Origin: Microbulbifer pacificus
GTDB lineage: Bacteria; Pseudomonadota; Gammaproteobacteria; Pseudomonadales; Cellvibrionaceae
NCBI RefSeq assembly: GCF_033723955.1
Contig: NZ_CP137555.1
Coordinates: forward strand, 620,001 to 684,000
Length of the DNA: 64,000 nucleotides
Direction: 5' to 3'
Below the pieces are notes generated by a model. That model ran no database searches, had not been told where the DNA came from, and worked only from the letters and a program-made list of their open reading frames with translations. A program made the position numbers and the translations under genes. Below are positions 8,764 through 18,413 of the stretch, piece by piece (within the stretch, counting starts at the first letter, position 1; the number at the start of each line of letters is the position of its first letter).

Positions 8764-10257
8764 TTACTCGACGGAAGCTTCCGGACGCATATGCGGGAAC
8801 AGCAGTACGTCACGGATGGACGGCGAGTTGGTAAACAGCATTACCAGACGGTCGATGCCGATACCTTCACCGGCGGTGGGCGGCAGGCCGTATTCCAGCG
8901 CGCGCACGTAGTCGGCGTCGTAGTGCATGGCTTCGTCGTCACCGGCGTCCTTCTCGGCCACCTGTGCCATGAAGCGCTCTGCCTGGTCTTCGGCATCATT
9001 CAGCTCGGAGAAGCCGTTGGCAATCTCGCGGCCGCCAATGAAAAACTCGAAGCGGTCGGTAACGAACGGGTTGTCGTCGTTGCGGCGTGCCAGCGGTGAC
9101 ACTTCGGTGGGGTACTCGGTGATGAAGGTCGGCTGGTCGAGCAGGTGCTCAACGGTCGCTTCGAAGATTTCGATCTGTACCTTGCCGAGGCCCCAGGTTT
9201 CCTTGACCTGAATATTCAGTTTTTCCGCTACCTTGCGCGCGCCTTCCATGTTGTCGATATCTGACGCGCTCAGTTCCGGGTTGTACTTCAGGATCGAGTC
9301 GAACACGCTGATGCGCGCAAACGGCTGGGCGAAGTCGTAGTTCTTGCCCTGATACTCGACGGTGGTGCTCCCGAGTACGTCGGTGCAGATACCGCGCAGC
9401 ATGGCTTCGGTGTGATCCATCATGTCGCGGTAGTCCGCGTACGCCTGGTAGAACTCGAGCATGGTGAACTCGGGATTGTGGCGGGTGGACAGACCTTCGT
9501 TGCGGAAGTTGCGGTTGATTTCGTACACGCGCTCAAAGCCACCTACCACAAGACGCTTGAGGTAGAGTTCCGGCGCGATGCGCAGGTACATGTCGATGTC
9601 GAGCGCGTTGTGGTGGGTAACGAACGGGCGCGCGGCGGCACCGCCGGGGATGACCTGCAGCATGGGGGTTTCCACTTCCATGAAGTGGTTGTTGTTCAGG
9701 TACTGGCGGATGTAGTTGATGATCTTGACGCGCAGCTGGAATACCTTGCGGGATTCCGGGGTGGCGATCAGGTCGACATAGCGCTGGCGGTAGCGCATTT
9801 CCTGGTCGGCGATGCCGTGGAATTTTTCCGGCAGCGGGCGCAGGGCTTTGGTCAGCAGGCTGTACTCTTCGCAGTTGACGTAGAGGTCGCCTTTGCCGGA
9901 CTTGTGCAGTGCGCCTTTGACGCCGACGATGTCGCCGATATCCCAGGTACCCCAGCGCTCTTTGATGTCTGCCTGGGCTTCTTTATCGGCGTACAGCTGG
10001 ATGCGATCGGAGGCGTCCTGGATCACCAGGAACGGGCCGCGCTTGGCAACTACACGGCCGGCCACGCAGGCGTTGTTGCCTTCGGCTTCCAGCTCTTCCT
10101 TGGTCTTTTCACCAAACTCTTTTTGCAGGTCGGCGGCGAGGTGATCGCGGCGAAAGCTGTTCGGGAAGGCATTGCCCTTCTCGCGCATGGCGCTGAGTTT
10201 GGCGCGGCGCTCGGCGATCAGTTTGTTTTCGTCTTGCTGAGTTGGTGTATTGCTCAT
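8764..10257 (-). CDS. lysS: Lysyl-tRNA synthetase (class II)
   Basis: A 497-residue class II enzyme that charges tRNA-Lys. The N-terminal OB-fold anticodon-binding domain covers about residues 55-150, and the catalytic domain follows, with motif 2 around [18 protein letters not shown] and motif 3 around [20 protein letters not shown] close to the C-terminus. It lies downstream of prfB on the same strand, the conserved prfB-lysS arrangement of gammaproteobacteria, but here a 120-bp repeat element fills most of the 238-bp gap and could affect read-through. Confidence 0.98.
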   Translation of the reverse strand: MSNTPTQQDENKLIAERRAKLSAMREKGNAFPNSFRRDHLAADLQKEFGEKTKEELEAEGNNACVAGRVVAKRGPFLVIQDASDRIQLYADKEAQADIKERWGTWDIGDIVGVKGALHKSGKGDLYVNCEEYSLLTKALRPLPEKFHGIADQEMRYRQRYVDLIATPESRKVFQLRVKIINYIRQYLNNNHFMEVETPMLQVIPGGAAARPFVTHHNALDIDMYLRIAPELYLKRLVVGGFERVYEINRNFRNEGLSTRHNPEFTMLEFYQAYADYRDMMDHTEAMLRGICTDVLGSTTVEYQGKNYDFAQPFARISVFDSILKYNPELSASDIDNMEGARKVAEKLNIQVKETWGLGKVQIEIFEATVEHLLDQPTFITEYPTEVSPLARRNDDNPFVTDRFEFFIGGREIANGFSELNDAEDQAERFMAQVAEKDAGDDEAMHYDADYVRALEYGLPPTAGEGIGIDRLVMLFTNSPSIRDVLLFPHMRPEASVE

Positions 10258-10325
10258 GATCTGTCACATGTCGATTTGGGTGTGTTGCGGACTTCGTAGC
10301 TTGTATAGAGCTCTGTTGGAGCACC

Positions 10326-10446
10326 GTGGCGGCTTGAGCGCCGGGTATCCCTTTTCGAAACCGCTGTGAATACATCCCTGTACGCTGCGTCGGCAACATC
10401 CATGTTGCCGACGCTTTCGAAAAGGGATACCAGGCACTCTGCCTTC
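10326..10446 (-). repeat. Intergenic nested inverted-repeat element, copy A
   Basis: About 121 bp in the prfB-lysS gap. The outer arms are 10344-10360 and 10415-10431, essentially perfect over 17 bases. The inner arms, 10387-10398 and 10403-10414, give a 12-bp stem with a 4-base loop. On the minus strand it has the same order of modules as the copies at 27922 and 40404, including a conserved unpaired block of about 25 bases (GCGTACAGGGATGTATTCAC) and the end GCCGCCAC. See the finding on this repeat family. Confidence 0.85.
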
Positions 10447-10495
10447 AATTCAAAGTAATTTGCTTCGTTGGCCGAATACGATCACTTCTTCTGAA

Positions 10496-11591
10496 TTAGA
10501 GGCCGGCCTTCAGGCTCGCTTCAATAAACTGATCCAGGTCTCCATCCAGCACTGCCTGGCAGTTGCTGGTCTGGACGCTGGTGCGCAGGTCTTTGATGCG
10601 CTGGTCGTCCAGTACGTAGGAGCGGATCTGGCTGCCCCAGCCGATGTCGGATTTGCTTTCTTCCAGCGCCTGCTTTTCCGCATTGCGCTTCTGCATTTCC
10701 TGTTCGTAGAGTCGTGCCCGCAGCATTTTCCAGGCCTTGTCGCGGTTCTGGTGCTGGGAGCGTTCGCTCTGGCACGCCACCACAATACCGGTGGCGATGT
10801 GGGTCAGACGTACGGCGGAGTCCGTCTTGTTCACGTGCTGACCACCGGCGCCGGAGGCGCGGTAGGTGTCTTCACGCACCTGGGACTTGTCCACTTCGAT
10901 CTCGATGTTGTCGTCAATCTCCGGGGAGACAAACACGGAGGAGAAAGACGTGTGACGGCGGTTGCCGGAGTCGAATGGGGATTTCCGCACCAGGCGGTGT
11001 ACGCCGGTTTCGGTACGCAGCCAGCCGTAGGCGTATTCGCCCTGGAAGTGGATGGTGGCACTTTTGATCCCGGCAACGTCGCCCGCGGAAGCTTCTTCCA
11101 GGGTGGTTTTGAAGCCGTGGGCTTCGCCCCAGCGCAGGTACATACGCAGCAGGATTTCCGCCCAGTCCTGGGCTTCGGTACCACCGGAGCCGGCCTGGAT
11201 GTCCAGGTAAGCGTTGTTGGGGTCGGTTTCGCCGGAGAACATGCGGCGGAACTCAAGGGTCTCGAGCTGCTGCTCGAGGTTGCCGAGTTCGCTGGCCACT
11301 TCGGCTACGGAGTCTTCGTCGCCCTCTTCCACTGCCATTTCCAGCAGTTCGCGGCAGTCACTCAGTCCGCTGTCGAGGTCTTCGATGGTTTTTACTACGG
11401 CTTCCAGGGAGGAGCGCTCGCGGCCCAGTTCCTGGGCGCGGTCGGGGTCATCCCAGACGCTGGGTTCGGCCAGTTCGAGTTCGACTTCGGTCAGGCGTTC
11501 TTTCTTGCCAGCGTAGTCAAAGATACCCCCTGAGAACGTCGGTGCGCTCTGCGAGGTCTTTCATCTGGTTGAGAAGCGGATTGATTTCCAT
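10496..11591 (-). CDS. prfB: Peptide chain release factor 2, with programmed +1 frameshift
   Basis: RF2 recognises UGA and UAA. The ATG at 11591 opens a 24-codon frame that ends in an in-frame TGA at 11519-11517. The context is AGGGGG, TAT, CTT, TGA C, the classical RF2 recoding site with an internal Shine-Dalgarno. Skipping the T at 11519 leads into the long frame ending at 10496, for 364 residues in total, matching the E. coli length. The SPF tripeptide (in VRKSPFDSG) and the catalytic GGQ (in GAGGQHVN) are both present. The recoding makes RF2 regulate its own level. Any annotation starting at the internal ATG 11338 would truncate the protein. Confidence 0.97.
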
Positions 11592-11756
11592 AGAGCTGTC
11601 GGCTTTGGTCGGTTAAAGCGGGCGCGCATTCTACCTCAGGAAGTCCAGCAAAATAAGGGTCTCGGGGGGATGGATGGGCGGATTTGACCTCGATTTCAGG
11701 TGTAGGGGCACGCGCGCGGCGGGTTGAGCCCCTTGAGGGGCGGGCGCTAGAATGGC

Positions 11757-11787
11757 CTGACCAATAAAAATCACGATCTGACCAATA
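11757..11787 (+). promoter_or_regulatory. Tandem 10-bp direct repeat upstream of pectinesterase
   Basis: CTGACCAATA occurs twice, at 11757-11766 and 11778-11787, exactly 21 bp apart, that is two helical turns on the same DNA face. The second copy ends 19 bp before the pectinesterase ATG. It could be an activator or repressor site; no known regulator motif is recognised. Confidence 0.4.
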
Positions 11788-11806
11788 TCTAGACGGAGCT
11801 GTAAAC

Positions 11807-12979
11807 ATGGTGATATTCACGGCGATGCGCGCAATGGGAGTGGGACTGCGCGCTGCACTCTCAATGAAGACCGGCCTGTGGCTGCTGACCCTGCTTTTGG
11901 TCACTTCCTGTGCCCAGACCGGCGATCCGCGCAAATATGACGCCGTGGTCGGCACCGCTTCCGCCGGGTTCGGCAATGCCCTGGCCTTCCTAACCATCGC
12001 CGAAGCACTGGCGGCGGCGCCCGAGAACAGTGCCACGCCGTTCGTGATCTACCTGCCGGAGGGCACCTACCGGGAGAAGCTGCTGGTCAGCAAGCCCAAT
12101 ATCCACCTGGTCGGCGCCGGGCGTGACAAGTCCATCATCACCTATGGAGATTATGCGGGGATGCCCGCCGTGGGCGCGGAGCCAGGCTCCGGTGCCAAAA
12201 TGGGGACCTTCGATACCGCAACCCTGACGGTTGAGGCGAGCGACTTCCGCGCCGAGAACCTCACCATCGAGAACAGCTTTGATTTCCTCGCCACCGATGC
12301 CCTGCCCAGTGACCACACCGACAAGATCAATGGCACCCAGGCGGTGGCACTGGAAACAGGTCTAAGCAGTGACCGCACAGCGTTTCGCAATGTTCGCCTT
12401 CTGGGTTACCAGGACACCCTGTTCGTGCAGGCCGGCCGCAGCTATTTTGTGGACAGTGTGATCGAGGGCAATGTGGATTTCATTTTTGGTGCCGGTCAGG
12501 CGCTGTTTGAAAACACCGATATCGTCACCCGCCCCCGCGGCGCCGAGCGCGAAACGGTCGGCTATGTCACCGCGCCCAGCACCAATATCGGCAATGAATT
12601 CGGGCTGGTATTTCTCAACTGTCGCCTGCTGAAGGCAGAGGGTGTACCGGCCAACTCGACCCCGCTGGGCCGCCCCTGGCATCCCACCACCGACTTTGCC
12701 GATGGCCGTTACGCGGACCCGGACGCGATTGGCGCAACGGTGTATATCAACGCATTTATGGACGACCACATCACCACCGCTGGCTGGGACTCGATGCGCG
12801 GCACCAGCCGCGACGGCACCAAGTCCACGGTGTTTATGCCGGAAGACACACGCTTCTTTGAATTCCAAAGCCATGGCCCGGGCGCCGCAGTCAGCGGCAA
12901 ACGCCGCCAGCTGACCAAAGAACAGGCCGCGGCCTACACCCGCGAGCGGATTCTCGCCGGCTGGGAGCCGCACTTCTGA
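11807..12979 (+). CDS. Pectinesterase (carbohydrate esterase family 8) lipoprotein
   Basis: A 390-residue protein. Residues about 20-35 form a lipoprotein signal ending LVTSC (C35). The rest is a right-handed parallel beta-helix pectin methylesterase: GYQDTLF at about 200-206 and GNVDFIFG at about 221-228 carry the two catalytic aspartates, and LGRPWHP near 285 carries the conserved Arg and Trp. It de-methylates pectin at the cell surface, opening it to lyases, which fits a polysaccharide-degrading marine bacterium. No other pectin gene is in the window. The ATG at 11807 has a GGAG; ATG 11864 would also leave an intact signal peptide. Confidence 0.92.
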   Translation: MVIFTAMRAMGVGLRAALSMKTGLWLLTLLLVTSCAQTGDPRKYDAVVGTASAGFGNALAFLTIAEALAAAPENSATPFVIYLPEGTYREKLLVSKPNIHLVGAGRDKSIITYGDYAGMPAVGAEPGSGAKMGTFDTATLTVEASDFRAENLTIENSFDFLATDALPSDHTDKINGTQAVALETGLSSDRTAFRNVRLLGYQDTLFVQAGRSYFVDSVIEGNVDFIFGAGQALFENTDIVTRPRGAERETVGYVTAPSTNIGNEFGLVFLNCRLLKAEGVPANSTPLGRPWHPTTDFADGRYADPDAIGATVYINAFMDDHITTAGWDSMRGTSRDGTKSTVFMPEDTRFFEFQSHGPGAAVSGKRRQLTKEQAAAYTRERILAGWEPHF

Positions 12980-12984
12980 GCGCC

Positions 12985-13374
12985 CTAATCCCGATTGGCC
13001 AATTGCGAGAGGATCGCACATTCCGGTGAGTCATCGCCGGCGCAGCTGTCTGCCAGCTCACGCAGTGTCACCTTCATGGCTTTCAGCGCCTGCAGCTGCA
13101 GCTCGATCTGCTGCAGCTTCTCTTCCACCAACTGTTTCGCGTCGTGACTTTGCCGCGCCGGGTCCCGATGCAGCGCGAGCAACTGGCGCACTTCGTCCAC
13201 GGAAAATCCGCAGGCCCGCGCCCGCTGGATAAACTGCAGGGTTTCCACATCAGCACGAGAGTATTCCCGGTAACCGTTGGGGCCGCGCGCGGGTTGCAGC
13301 AGGTCAATGGATTCGTAGTAGCGCAAAGTCTTGGTAGAAAGCCCCGATCGCTGTGCTGCCTGTGAAATATTCAT
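12985..13374 (-). CDS. cueR: MerR-family copper-responsive regulator (CueR type)
   Basis: 129 residues. The N-terminal winged helix-turn-helix starts MNISQAAQRSGLSTKTLRYYE, followed by a dimerisation helix at about 75-108. The metal-binding loop has Cys111 and Cys119 in the arrangement C-A-G-D-D-S-P-E-C, almost identical to the Cu(I)-binding loop of CueR (C112 and C120 in E. coli). It should sense Cu(I), Ag(I) or Au(I) and activate by untwisting a 19-bp-spaced promoter; such a promoter lies directly upstream of this gene. No copper ATPase or oxidase gene is visible nearby. The ATG is 13374; longer upstream extensions are not supported. Confidence 0.88.
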   Translation of the reverse strand: MNISQAAQRSGLSTKTLRYYESIDLLQPARGPNGYREYSRADVETLQFIQRARACGFSVDEVRQLLALHRDPARQSHDAKQLVEEKLQQIELQLQALKAMKVTLRELADSCAGDDSPECAILSQLANRD

Positions 13375-13414
13375 AACTCGCCTCCCGTTGCTCCCGTCTC
13401 GGTCATGGTGGTAG

Positions 13415-13445
13415 AGCCTCGAGGTTACCGCAAGGGGAAGGTCAA
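13415..13445 (-). promoter_or_regulatory. CueR-type promoter/operator for the merR-like gene
   Basis: Reading the minus strand, a -35 TTGACC (13445-13440) is separated by 19 bp from a weak -10 GAGGCT (13420-13415). Between and overlapping them is the dyad ACCTTCCCCTTGCGGTAACCT (13442-13422), very close to the copper-regulated operators of copA and cueO. The long 19-bp spacer is the hallmark of MerR-family control, so this is probably an autoregulatory promoter. Confidence 0.8.
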
Positions 13446-13680
13446 CCCCACTAAACCGGTCGGCACGGCGCCATTTTTGCCTTCGCAAATATTTTTTTGA
13501 ACCGCTGCATCCAGAAAGCCCTCCCATCCAGTCCATCTACCATACAGCCCGGACGTTCGCCGCCAATTCTGCTCGTCCCGGCTTCTGACCAATAGCTATC
13601 AAATGGACTTCGTGATCCCATGGAAACTGCAAATCTGGCAGTCCCCATTGGCGAACTCGCAAACAGGCAAAACAAGACAC

Positions 13681-14856
13681 ATGAACAATAAACTCCTGAA
13701 AGCCGCCGCACCTGTACTGGTACTGGCTGTGGGCTTTGGTACGGTGCAATGGATGTCCGCTGCAAAACCGCAGCCGGAAAAGAAAGAGGAAGAACAGCGA
13801 CTGGTTTCCCTGGTGTACTCCGAGGCCCGCGAAGAGTCCGTGGCCCTCAGCGTCACCACCCAGGGGGAAGTGCGCCCGCATACCGAGATCGACCTCACCC
13901 CGCAGATTTCCGGACGCATTGTTGCCATCGCCGACAGCTTCGCCGAGGGCGCCGGATTTGAAGCGGGCGAAACATTGATTCAGCTCGACGACGCGGATTA
14001 CCAGCTGCAGGTCGCACAGGCCAAGGCCCGCGTGGCACAGGCGGAGGTTCTGCTGCTGCAGGCCGAGGCTGCCGCCACCATCAAGCGCCAGCAGTGGCTT
14101 AACCTGAACCCGAACAAGGAGCCGACGCCGCTGCAGGTCAACAAGCCGCAGGTGATCGAAGCGCAAGCCAACCTGCGCGCAGCCCAGGCGGAGCTCACGG
14201 ACGCCGAACTGAATCTCTCCCGCACCAAGATCCGCCTGCCCTATCGCGGCCGCGTGGTTAGCCGTGAAGTGGGTGTCGGTCAGTACGTCACCGCCAGCAC
14301 ATCCCTCGGTCGCATCTTTGCCACTGATAAGGTGGAAGTACGCCTGCCGCTGACTGACAGCCAGCTGCTGGAGCTGGGACTGCCTATGGGCTTTGTCGCC
14401 AACCGCAAAAGCCCCGGTCCGGCAGTCACCCTCTCCGCCCTGGTCGGCACCCACGAACAACACTGGCAGGGTCGCATTGTGCGCACCCAGGCGGCGGTGG
14501 ATCAGCAGACCCGGCTGATTTACGCGGTGGCAGAAGTGCAGGATCCCTATGGCGCCGGAGCCAGCAACGGTGTACCGCTGGCAGTCGGGCTATTTGTCAC
14601 TGCCGACGCCGAGTCAACCGAACAGCGCCAGGCCGTCGTGGTCCCCAGAGAAGCACTGCGCAGTGCCGACAAGGTTTATGTTGTCGACGAGAACAATCGC
14701 CTGAATATCCGCACTGTGGATGTACTTTCCACTTCTGAGGACCGCGTGGTACTCGCCTCCGGTGTCGCAGATGGCGAGCGCGTAGTGACTTCCACCGTCG
14801 CCAACCCGGTAGACGGCATGGAAGTGCAGCCCATCACCCACCTGGCCCGCCGTTAA
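13681..14856 (+). CDS. RND efflux periplasmic adaptor (membrane fusion protein)
   Basis: About 391 residues starting at ATG 13681. An N-terminal hydrophobic anchor at about residues 5-22 is followed by a lipoyl/barrel-sandwich domain split around a coiled-coil hairpin (VAQAKARVAQAEVLLLQAEAA to about 180), then beta-barrel and membrane-proximal domains. This is the HlyD/MexA-like adaptor that links an inner-membrane RND pump to an outer-membrane channel. It ends 12 bp before the pump gene, so the two are co-transcribed. No outer-membrane factor gene accompanies them; a TolC-like protein encoded elsewhere would be needed. Substrates are unknown. Confidence 0.93.
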   Translation: MNNKLLKAAAPVLVLAVGFGTVQWMSAAKPQPEKKEEEQRLVSLVYSEAREESVALSVTTQGEVRPHTEIDLTPQISGRIVAIADSFAEGAGFEAGETLIQLDDADYQLQVAQAKARVAQAEVLLLQAEAAATIKRQQWLNLNPNKEPTPLQVNKPQVIEAQANLRAAQAELTDAELNLSRTKIRLPYRGRVVSREVGVGQYVTASTSLGRIFATDKVEVRLPLTDSQLLELGLPMGFVANRKSPGPAVTLSALVGTHEQHWQGRIVRTQAAVDQQTRLIYAVAEVQDPYGAGASNGVPLAVGLFVTADAESTEQRQAVVVPREALRSADKVYVVDENNRLNIRTVDVLSTSEDRVVLASGVADGERVVTSTVANPVDGMEVQPITHLARR

Positions 14857-14868
14857 GGGAGTACGTTC

Positions 14869-17800
14869 ATGAACAGTCTCATTGCCTGGTGGGCCCGCAA
14901 CAGCGTGGCCGCCAACCTCGCCATGATCGGGATTCTGGTTGCCGGCGTGATTGGTTTCTTCAGCATGGAGCGGGAAATGGACCCGCAGGTGCGTTTCCCC
15001 GGCCTCGAAATCCGCGTTTCCTGGCCTGGCGCCGCGCCGCAGGAAGTGGAAGAGCAGATCGTCTCCCGCATCGAGGAAGCGGTGAGCGATCTCGACAATA
15101 TCGACTGGGTGCGCTCCAGTTCCGGCGAGGGCATGGGCGAGGTATATATCCTCGCGGAAACCTCCGTGGACTTTTCCCGCTTCATGAATGACGTGAAGAT
15201 CCGTGTGGATGGTATTTCGTCTTTCCCCCGCGACATCGAACCGCCGCAGGTGCACCAGTGGGTGAACCGCGAGGAATTTATTCGCGTGGCGGTACATGGC
15301 GATGTAGGCGAGCGGGAACTGAAGCGCCTGGCGGAACAACTGCGCCGCGAAGTGGCCACCCTGCCGGCGATTTCGGTGGTGGAGCTGTTCGGCACACGCA
15401 TGGAAGAAGTTTCCATCGAAGTCAGTGAGCAGGCACTACGCCGCTATGGTATGACCTTCCAGGAACTGGCGAACGCGATTCGCAACAGCTCCATCAACCA
15501 GTCCGCCGGCACCGTGCGCACCGAAGTGGGCAGCTACCAGCTGAAAGTACGCAAGCAGGCGGACAGCGAACAGGAATTTGCCAACATCATCGTGCGCCAG
15601 ACCGCCGACGGCGGCACCATCCGCGTGGGCGATGTGGCGAAAGTCATCGACGGCTTTGAGGACAACGAGATCCTCGCCACCCTGAACGGTGAACCCGCGG
15701 TACTGCTGCAGGTGATGAGCACCGAGACCATGGACATCGTCACTGCTTCGGATTCCATCCGCAAGTGGATTGAGGATCGCAGCAAAACCCTGCCCACCGG
15801 GGTAAAGCTCACCCTGTGGACCGACAATGCGGTTGAATTCAAAGGCCGCATGGAGACCATCGGCAGTTCCGCACTCCAGGGGCTTGTCCTGGTATTGCTG
15901 GTGCTGGTTTTCAGCCTGCGGCCGAAAGTGGCCTTCTGGGTGTCCATCGGTATCGGCACCGCCTACGCCGGCGCCTTTGTGTTGCTGCCGAGCATGGGTG
16001 TATCCCTGAACATGCTCTCGACCTTCGCCTTCCTGCTGGTGCTCGGTATCGTGGTGGACGATGCCATCGTGGTGGGCGAAAGCATTCACACCGAATCCCA
16101 CAACCCGGAACACCAGCATCCGGGCGGCGGTCTCAACGCGGCCATTCTCGGTACGCAACTGGTGGCGAAGCCGGTGATCTTCGCGGTGGCCACTACCATC
16201 CTTGCGTTCCTGCCGTGGATCTTTATCAGCGGCTCCACCAGCGAATTCACCCGACACATCACCTGGGTGGTCATCCTGGCACTGGCGTTCTCGCTGGTTG
16301 AAGCGCTGTTTATCCTGCCGGCGCACCTGAGCAACCTGAAACCACAGACCAATCTTGGGCGCTTCGGACGCGTACAGAACCGTATCGCTGACAGCATTAT
16401 TCACTTCGCGCAGAACCACTACCGCCGCATCGGCAACTGGGTGGTGGAGCGCCGCTATCTCACCTTGAGCATTTTTGTCGCGGTACTGATGATCGGCTTC
16501 GGCATGTTTGGCAGTGGCTGGGTGAAAAAAGGCTTTATGCCGGACATCGAATCCGATCAGGTAATTGTGAACGTGACCATGCCGGAGGGCGCACCCTATA
16601 GCCGCGCGCTGGAAGTGCTGGCGCAATTGCAGGATGCAGAAAAACAACTCGAGGAAGAGGTCAATCAGCGCACCAACGGTGAAGGCGCCCTGATCGAAAA
16701 CTGGTACACCCGCTCCCGCCGCGACAGCGTCATGGCCATCGTGCAGCTGGCGCCGCCGGAAACCCGCGACATGTCCGCCAAGGACGCCGCCCTGCGCCTG
16801 CGCGAACTGCTCGGCGATATACCGGACGCAAAGGAAGTCTCGGTTCAGTACTCCTTCAACAACAACGGCCCCGGTTTTGAACTCTCCATCCGCCACCCCG
16901 ACCTCGACGTACTGCGCGAGGCCACCGCGGACCTGGAGGCAAAACTGCGCACCTTCGAGAGCCTGTACGATGTCCGCAATAACCTTGAGAGCGCCTCGGA
17001 GGAAATCCGTATCGACCTCAAGCCCGGTGCCGCCAAGCTCGGTCTGACCCTCGCTGACGTCAACCACCAGGTGCGCCAGGCGTATTTCGGAGAAGAGGTA
17101 CAGCGCCTGCCCCGCGCTGGCCAGGACGTGAAGGTCATGGTGCGCTACCCGCTGGAATCCCGCCGCTCCATCGAGAGTCTCAAGGATTTCCGTGTGCGTA
17201 CCGCCGACGGCCGCGAAGTACCTTTGCTGGCCATCGCCGATCTCGAATACGCACCGGGTATCAAACGTATCCAGCGCTGGAACGGCAACCGTGCCGCGCG
17301 GGTGATGGCGGACCTCAAAGACGATGTGCGCGGCGAGATCATGAAAGACCTGGACGAAAACTTCTTTCCCGAGTGGGAGAAGCGCTACCCCGGGATCATC
17401 CGCGGCGCCATCGGCCAGGCCGAAGGTGAAAAACGCTTCGTTCAGGAAGTCCTCGGCCTCTACACCATCGCCTTCTTCGCCATGTACAGCCTGCTGGCGG
17501 TGGCTTTCCGCAGCTATTCGCAACCGATCCTGATTCTGGTGGCCATTCCGTTCGCGTTTATCGGTGCCATCTTCGGCCACGCGGTGATGGGCATGACGAT
17601 GGCCATCTTCAGTTACTTCGGTATTGCCGCAGCGGCGGGCGTGGTGGTCAATGACAACCTGGTATTGATGGACCAGTGCAACCGCCTGCGGGAAAAAGGC
17701 ATGGAGCCCTTGAAGGCCATCGTGGAAGCCGGTGTTTCCCGCTTCCGCCCCATCCTGCTGACCACCGTTACCACCATTGTCGGCCTGTTGCCGATGATGA

Positions 17801-18009
17801 TGGAGCGCAGTATTCAGGCGGCGTTCCTGAAGCCTATCGTGATCGCACTGGCATTCGGGGTATTCATCGCTTTCTTCGTCACCCTGCTGCTGGTCCCAGC
17901 GATGTACGGGATTGGAGTGGATATTCGTACCGTTTCCGCGCGGGTGAAGAACCGGATTGTGTCTGCACTTGGCGGCAAGCCAGCGGACAGTATTGCCGTT
18001 CCGGAATAA
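14869..18009 (+). CDS. RND efflux pump permease
   Basis: A 1046-residue proton-driven exporter. TM1 is at about residues 12-30, a large periplasmic loop to about 330 and a second from about 560 to 860 contain the porter and docking domains, and TM helices 2-6 and 8-12 make up the rest. TM4 contains the conserved pair of acidic residues in GIVVDDAIVVGESI, part of the proton relay of the AcrB/HAE1 family. A GSGWVKKGFMPDIESDQ segment marks the start of the second repeat. Directly downstream of its adaptor; a strong terminator follows, so this ends the operon. Confidence 0.95.
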   Translation: MNSLIAWWARNSVAANLAMIGILVAGVIGFFSMEREMDPQVRFPGLEIRVSWPGAAPQEVEEQIVSRIEEAVSDLDNIDWVRSSSGEGMGEVYILAETSVDFSRFMNDVKIRVDGISSFPRDIEPPQVHQWVNREEFIRVAVHGDVGERELKRLAEQLRREVATLPAISVVELFGTRMEEVSIEVSEQALRRYGMTFQELANAIRNSSINQSAGTVRTEVGSYQLKVRKQADSEQEFANIIVRQTADGGTIRVGDVAKVIDGFEDNEILATLNGEPAVLLQVMSTETMDIVTASDSIRKWIEDRSKTLPTGVKLTLWTDNAVEFKGRMETIGSSALQGLVLVLLVLVFSLRPKVAFWVSIGIGTAYAGAFVLLPSMGVSLNMLSTFAFLLVLGIVVDDAIVVGESIHTESHNPEHQHPGGGLNAAILGTQLVAKPVIFAVATTILAFLPWIFISGSTSEFTRHITWVVILALAFSLVEALFILPAHLSNLKPQTNLGRFGRVQNRIADSIIHFAQNHYRRIGNWVVERRYLTLSIFVAVLMIGFGMFGSGWVKKGFMPDIESDQVIVNVTMPEGAPYSRALEVLAQLQDAEKQLEEEVNQRTNGEGALIENWYTRSRRDSVMAIVQLAPPETRDMSAKDAALRLRELLGDIPDAKEVSVQYSFNNNGPGFELSIRHPDLDVLREATADLEAKLRTFESLYDVRNNLESASEEIRIDLKPGAAKLGLTLADVNHQVRQAYFGEEVQRLPRAGQDVKVMVRYPLESRRSIESLKDFRVRTADGREVPLLAIADLEYAPGIKRIQRWNGNRAARVMADLKDDVRGEIMKDLDENFFPEWEKRYPGIIRGAIGQAEGEKRFVQEVLGLYTIAFFAMYSLLAVAFRSYSQPILILVAIPFAFIGAIFGHAVMGMTMAIFSYFGIAAAAGVVVNDNLVLMDQCNRLREKGMEPLKAIVEAGVSRFRPILLTTVTTIVGLLPMMMERSIQAAFLKPIVIALAFGVFIAFFVTLLLVPAMYGIGVDIRTVSARVKNRIVSALGGKPADSIAVPE

Positions 18010-18039
18010 GTAACTTAACGACCACCTGTATACAAAAAA

Positions 18040-18073
18040 CGCCGGCAGTCTCAACAGCTGCCGGCGTTTTTTT
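18040..18073 (+). terminator. Rho-independent terminator of the RND operon
   Basis: Nine-base-pair stem (CGCCGGCAG, 18040-18048, with 18058-18066), nine-base loop, then seven T. It begins 31 bp after the permease stop codon. Confidence 0.9.
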
Positions 18074-18413
18074 ATGTCTGGGCAAAATTCATTTCGCAGT
18101 GGTTTTCACCCACGTTAATTCGCGAACGATTTTGTACACTTTATTGCTGGGGACTGAATCCTGTCAGCAATTGAGATTGCTGGCAGCTCGTGGCGGGGCA
18201 GAGCATTTCTATAATGTTGGAGTCGAACGCAATCAAATGAGTTCGCCCAGAACCAAGTTAGGAGTGAACAGCAACCCCGGTCGGGATTGACTCAAAACAC
18301 GCTCGCGCGTGTTTTGACCCTGCGGGCTCGGCTGCGCCTCGGTCTCAACTCGCTGCGCGAGTTGATCGAACCCGCGAGGTTTCTCACCCGACCTCGGCGA
18401 CATTAAACGAAAA
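18074..18413. other. Gene-free stretch with clustered hairpins
   Basis: No credible gene in this 340-bp stretch. The right half is unusually structured: a 10-bp perfect stem with a 4-base loop at 18293-18316, an 8-bp stem at 18345-18365, and both lie beside a wider near-match GCGGGCTCG ... CGAACCCGC that brackets the second. It lies downstream of tRNA-Ser and downstream of the RND operon terminator. It could be a small RNA or decayed repeat; nothing more can be said. Confidence 0.4.

Noticed and set aside
9412..10299. 295-residue + strand frame opposite lysS
   Set aside because: Antisense shadow of a well-defined synthetase.
10460..11533. 357-residue + strand frame opposite prfB
   Set aside because: Antisense shadow; prfB and its frameshift explain the region.
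13375..13680. Second gene between cueR and the RND adaptor
   Set aside because: No frame with ribosome site; the region is explained by the CueR-type promoter and the RND promoter side.
15436..18054. 872-residue minus-strand frame opposite the RND permease
   Set aside because: Long only because of high GC and codon usage of the pump gene; His/Gln-rich, no family, no signal.
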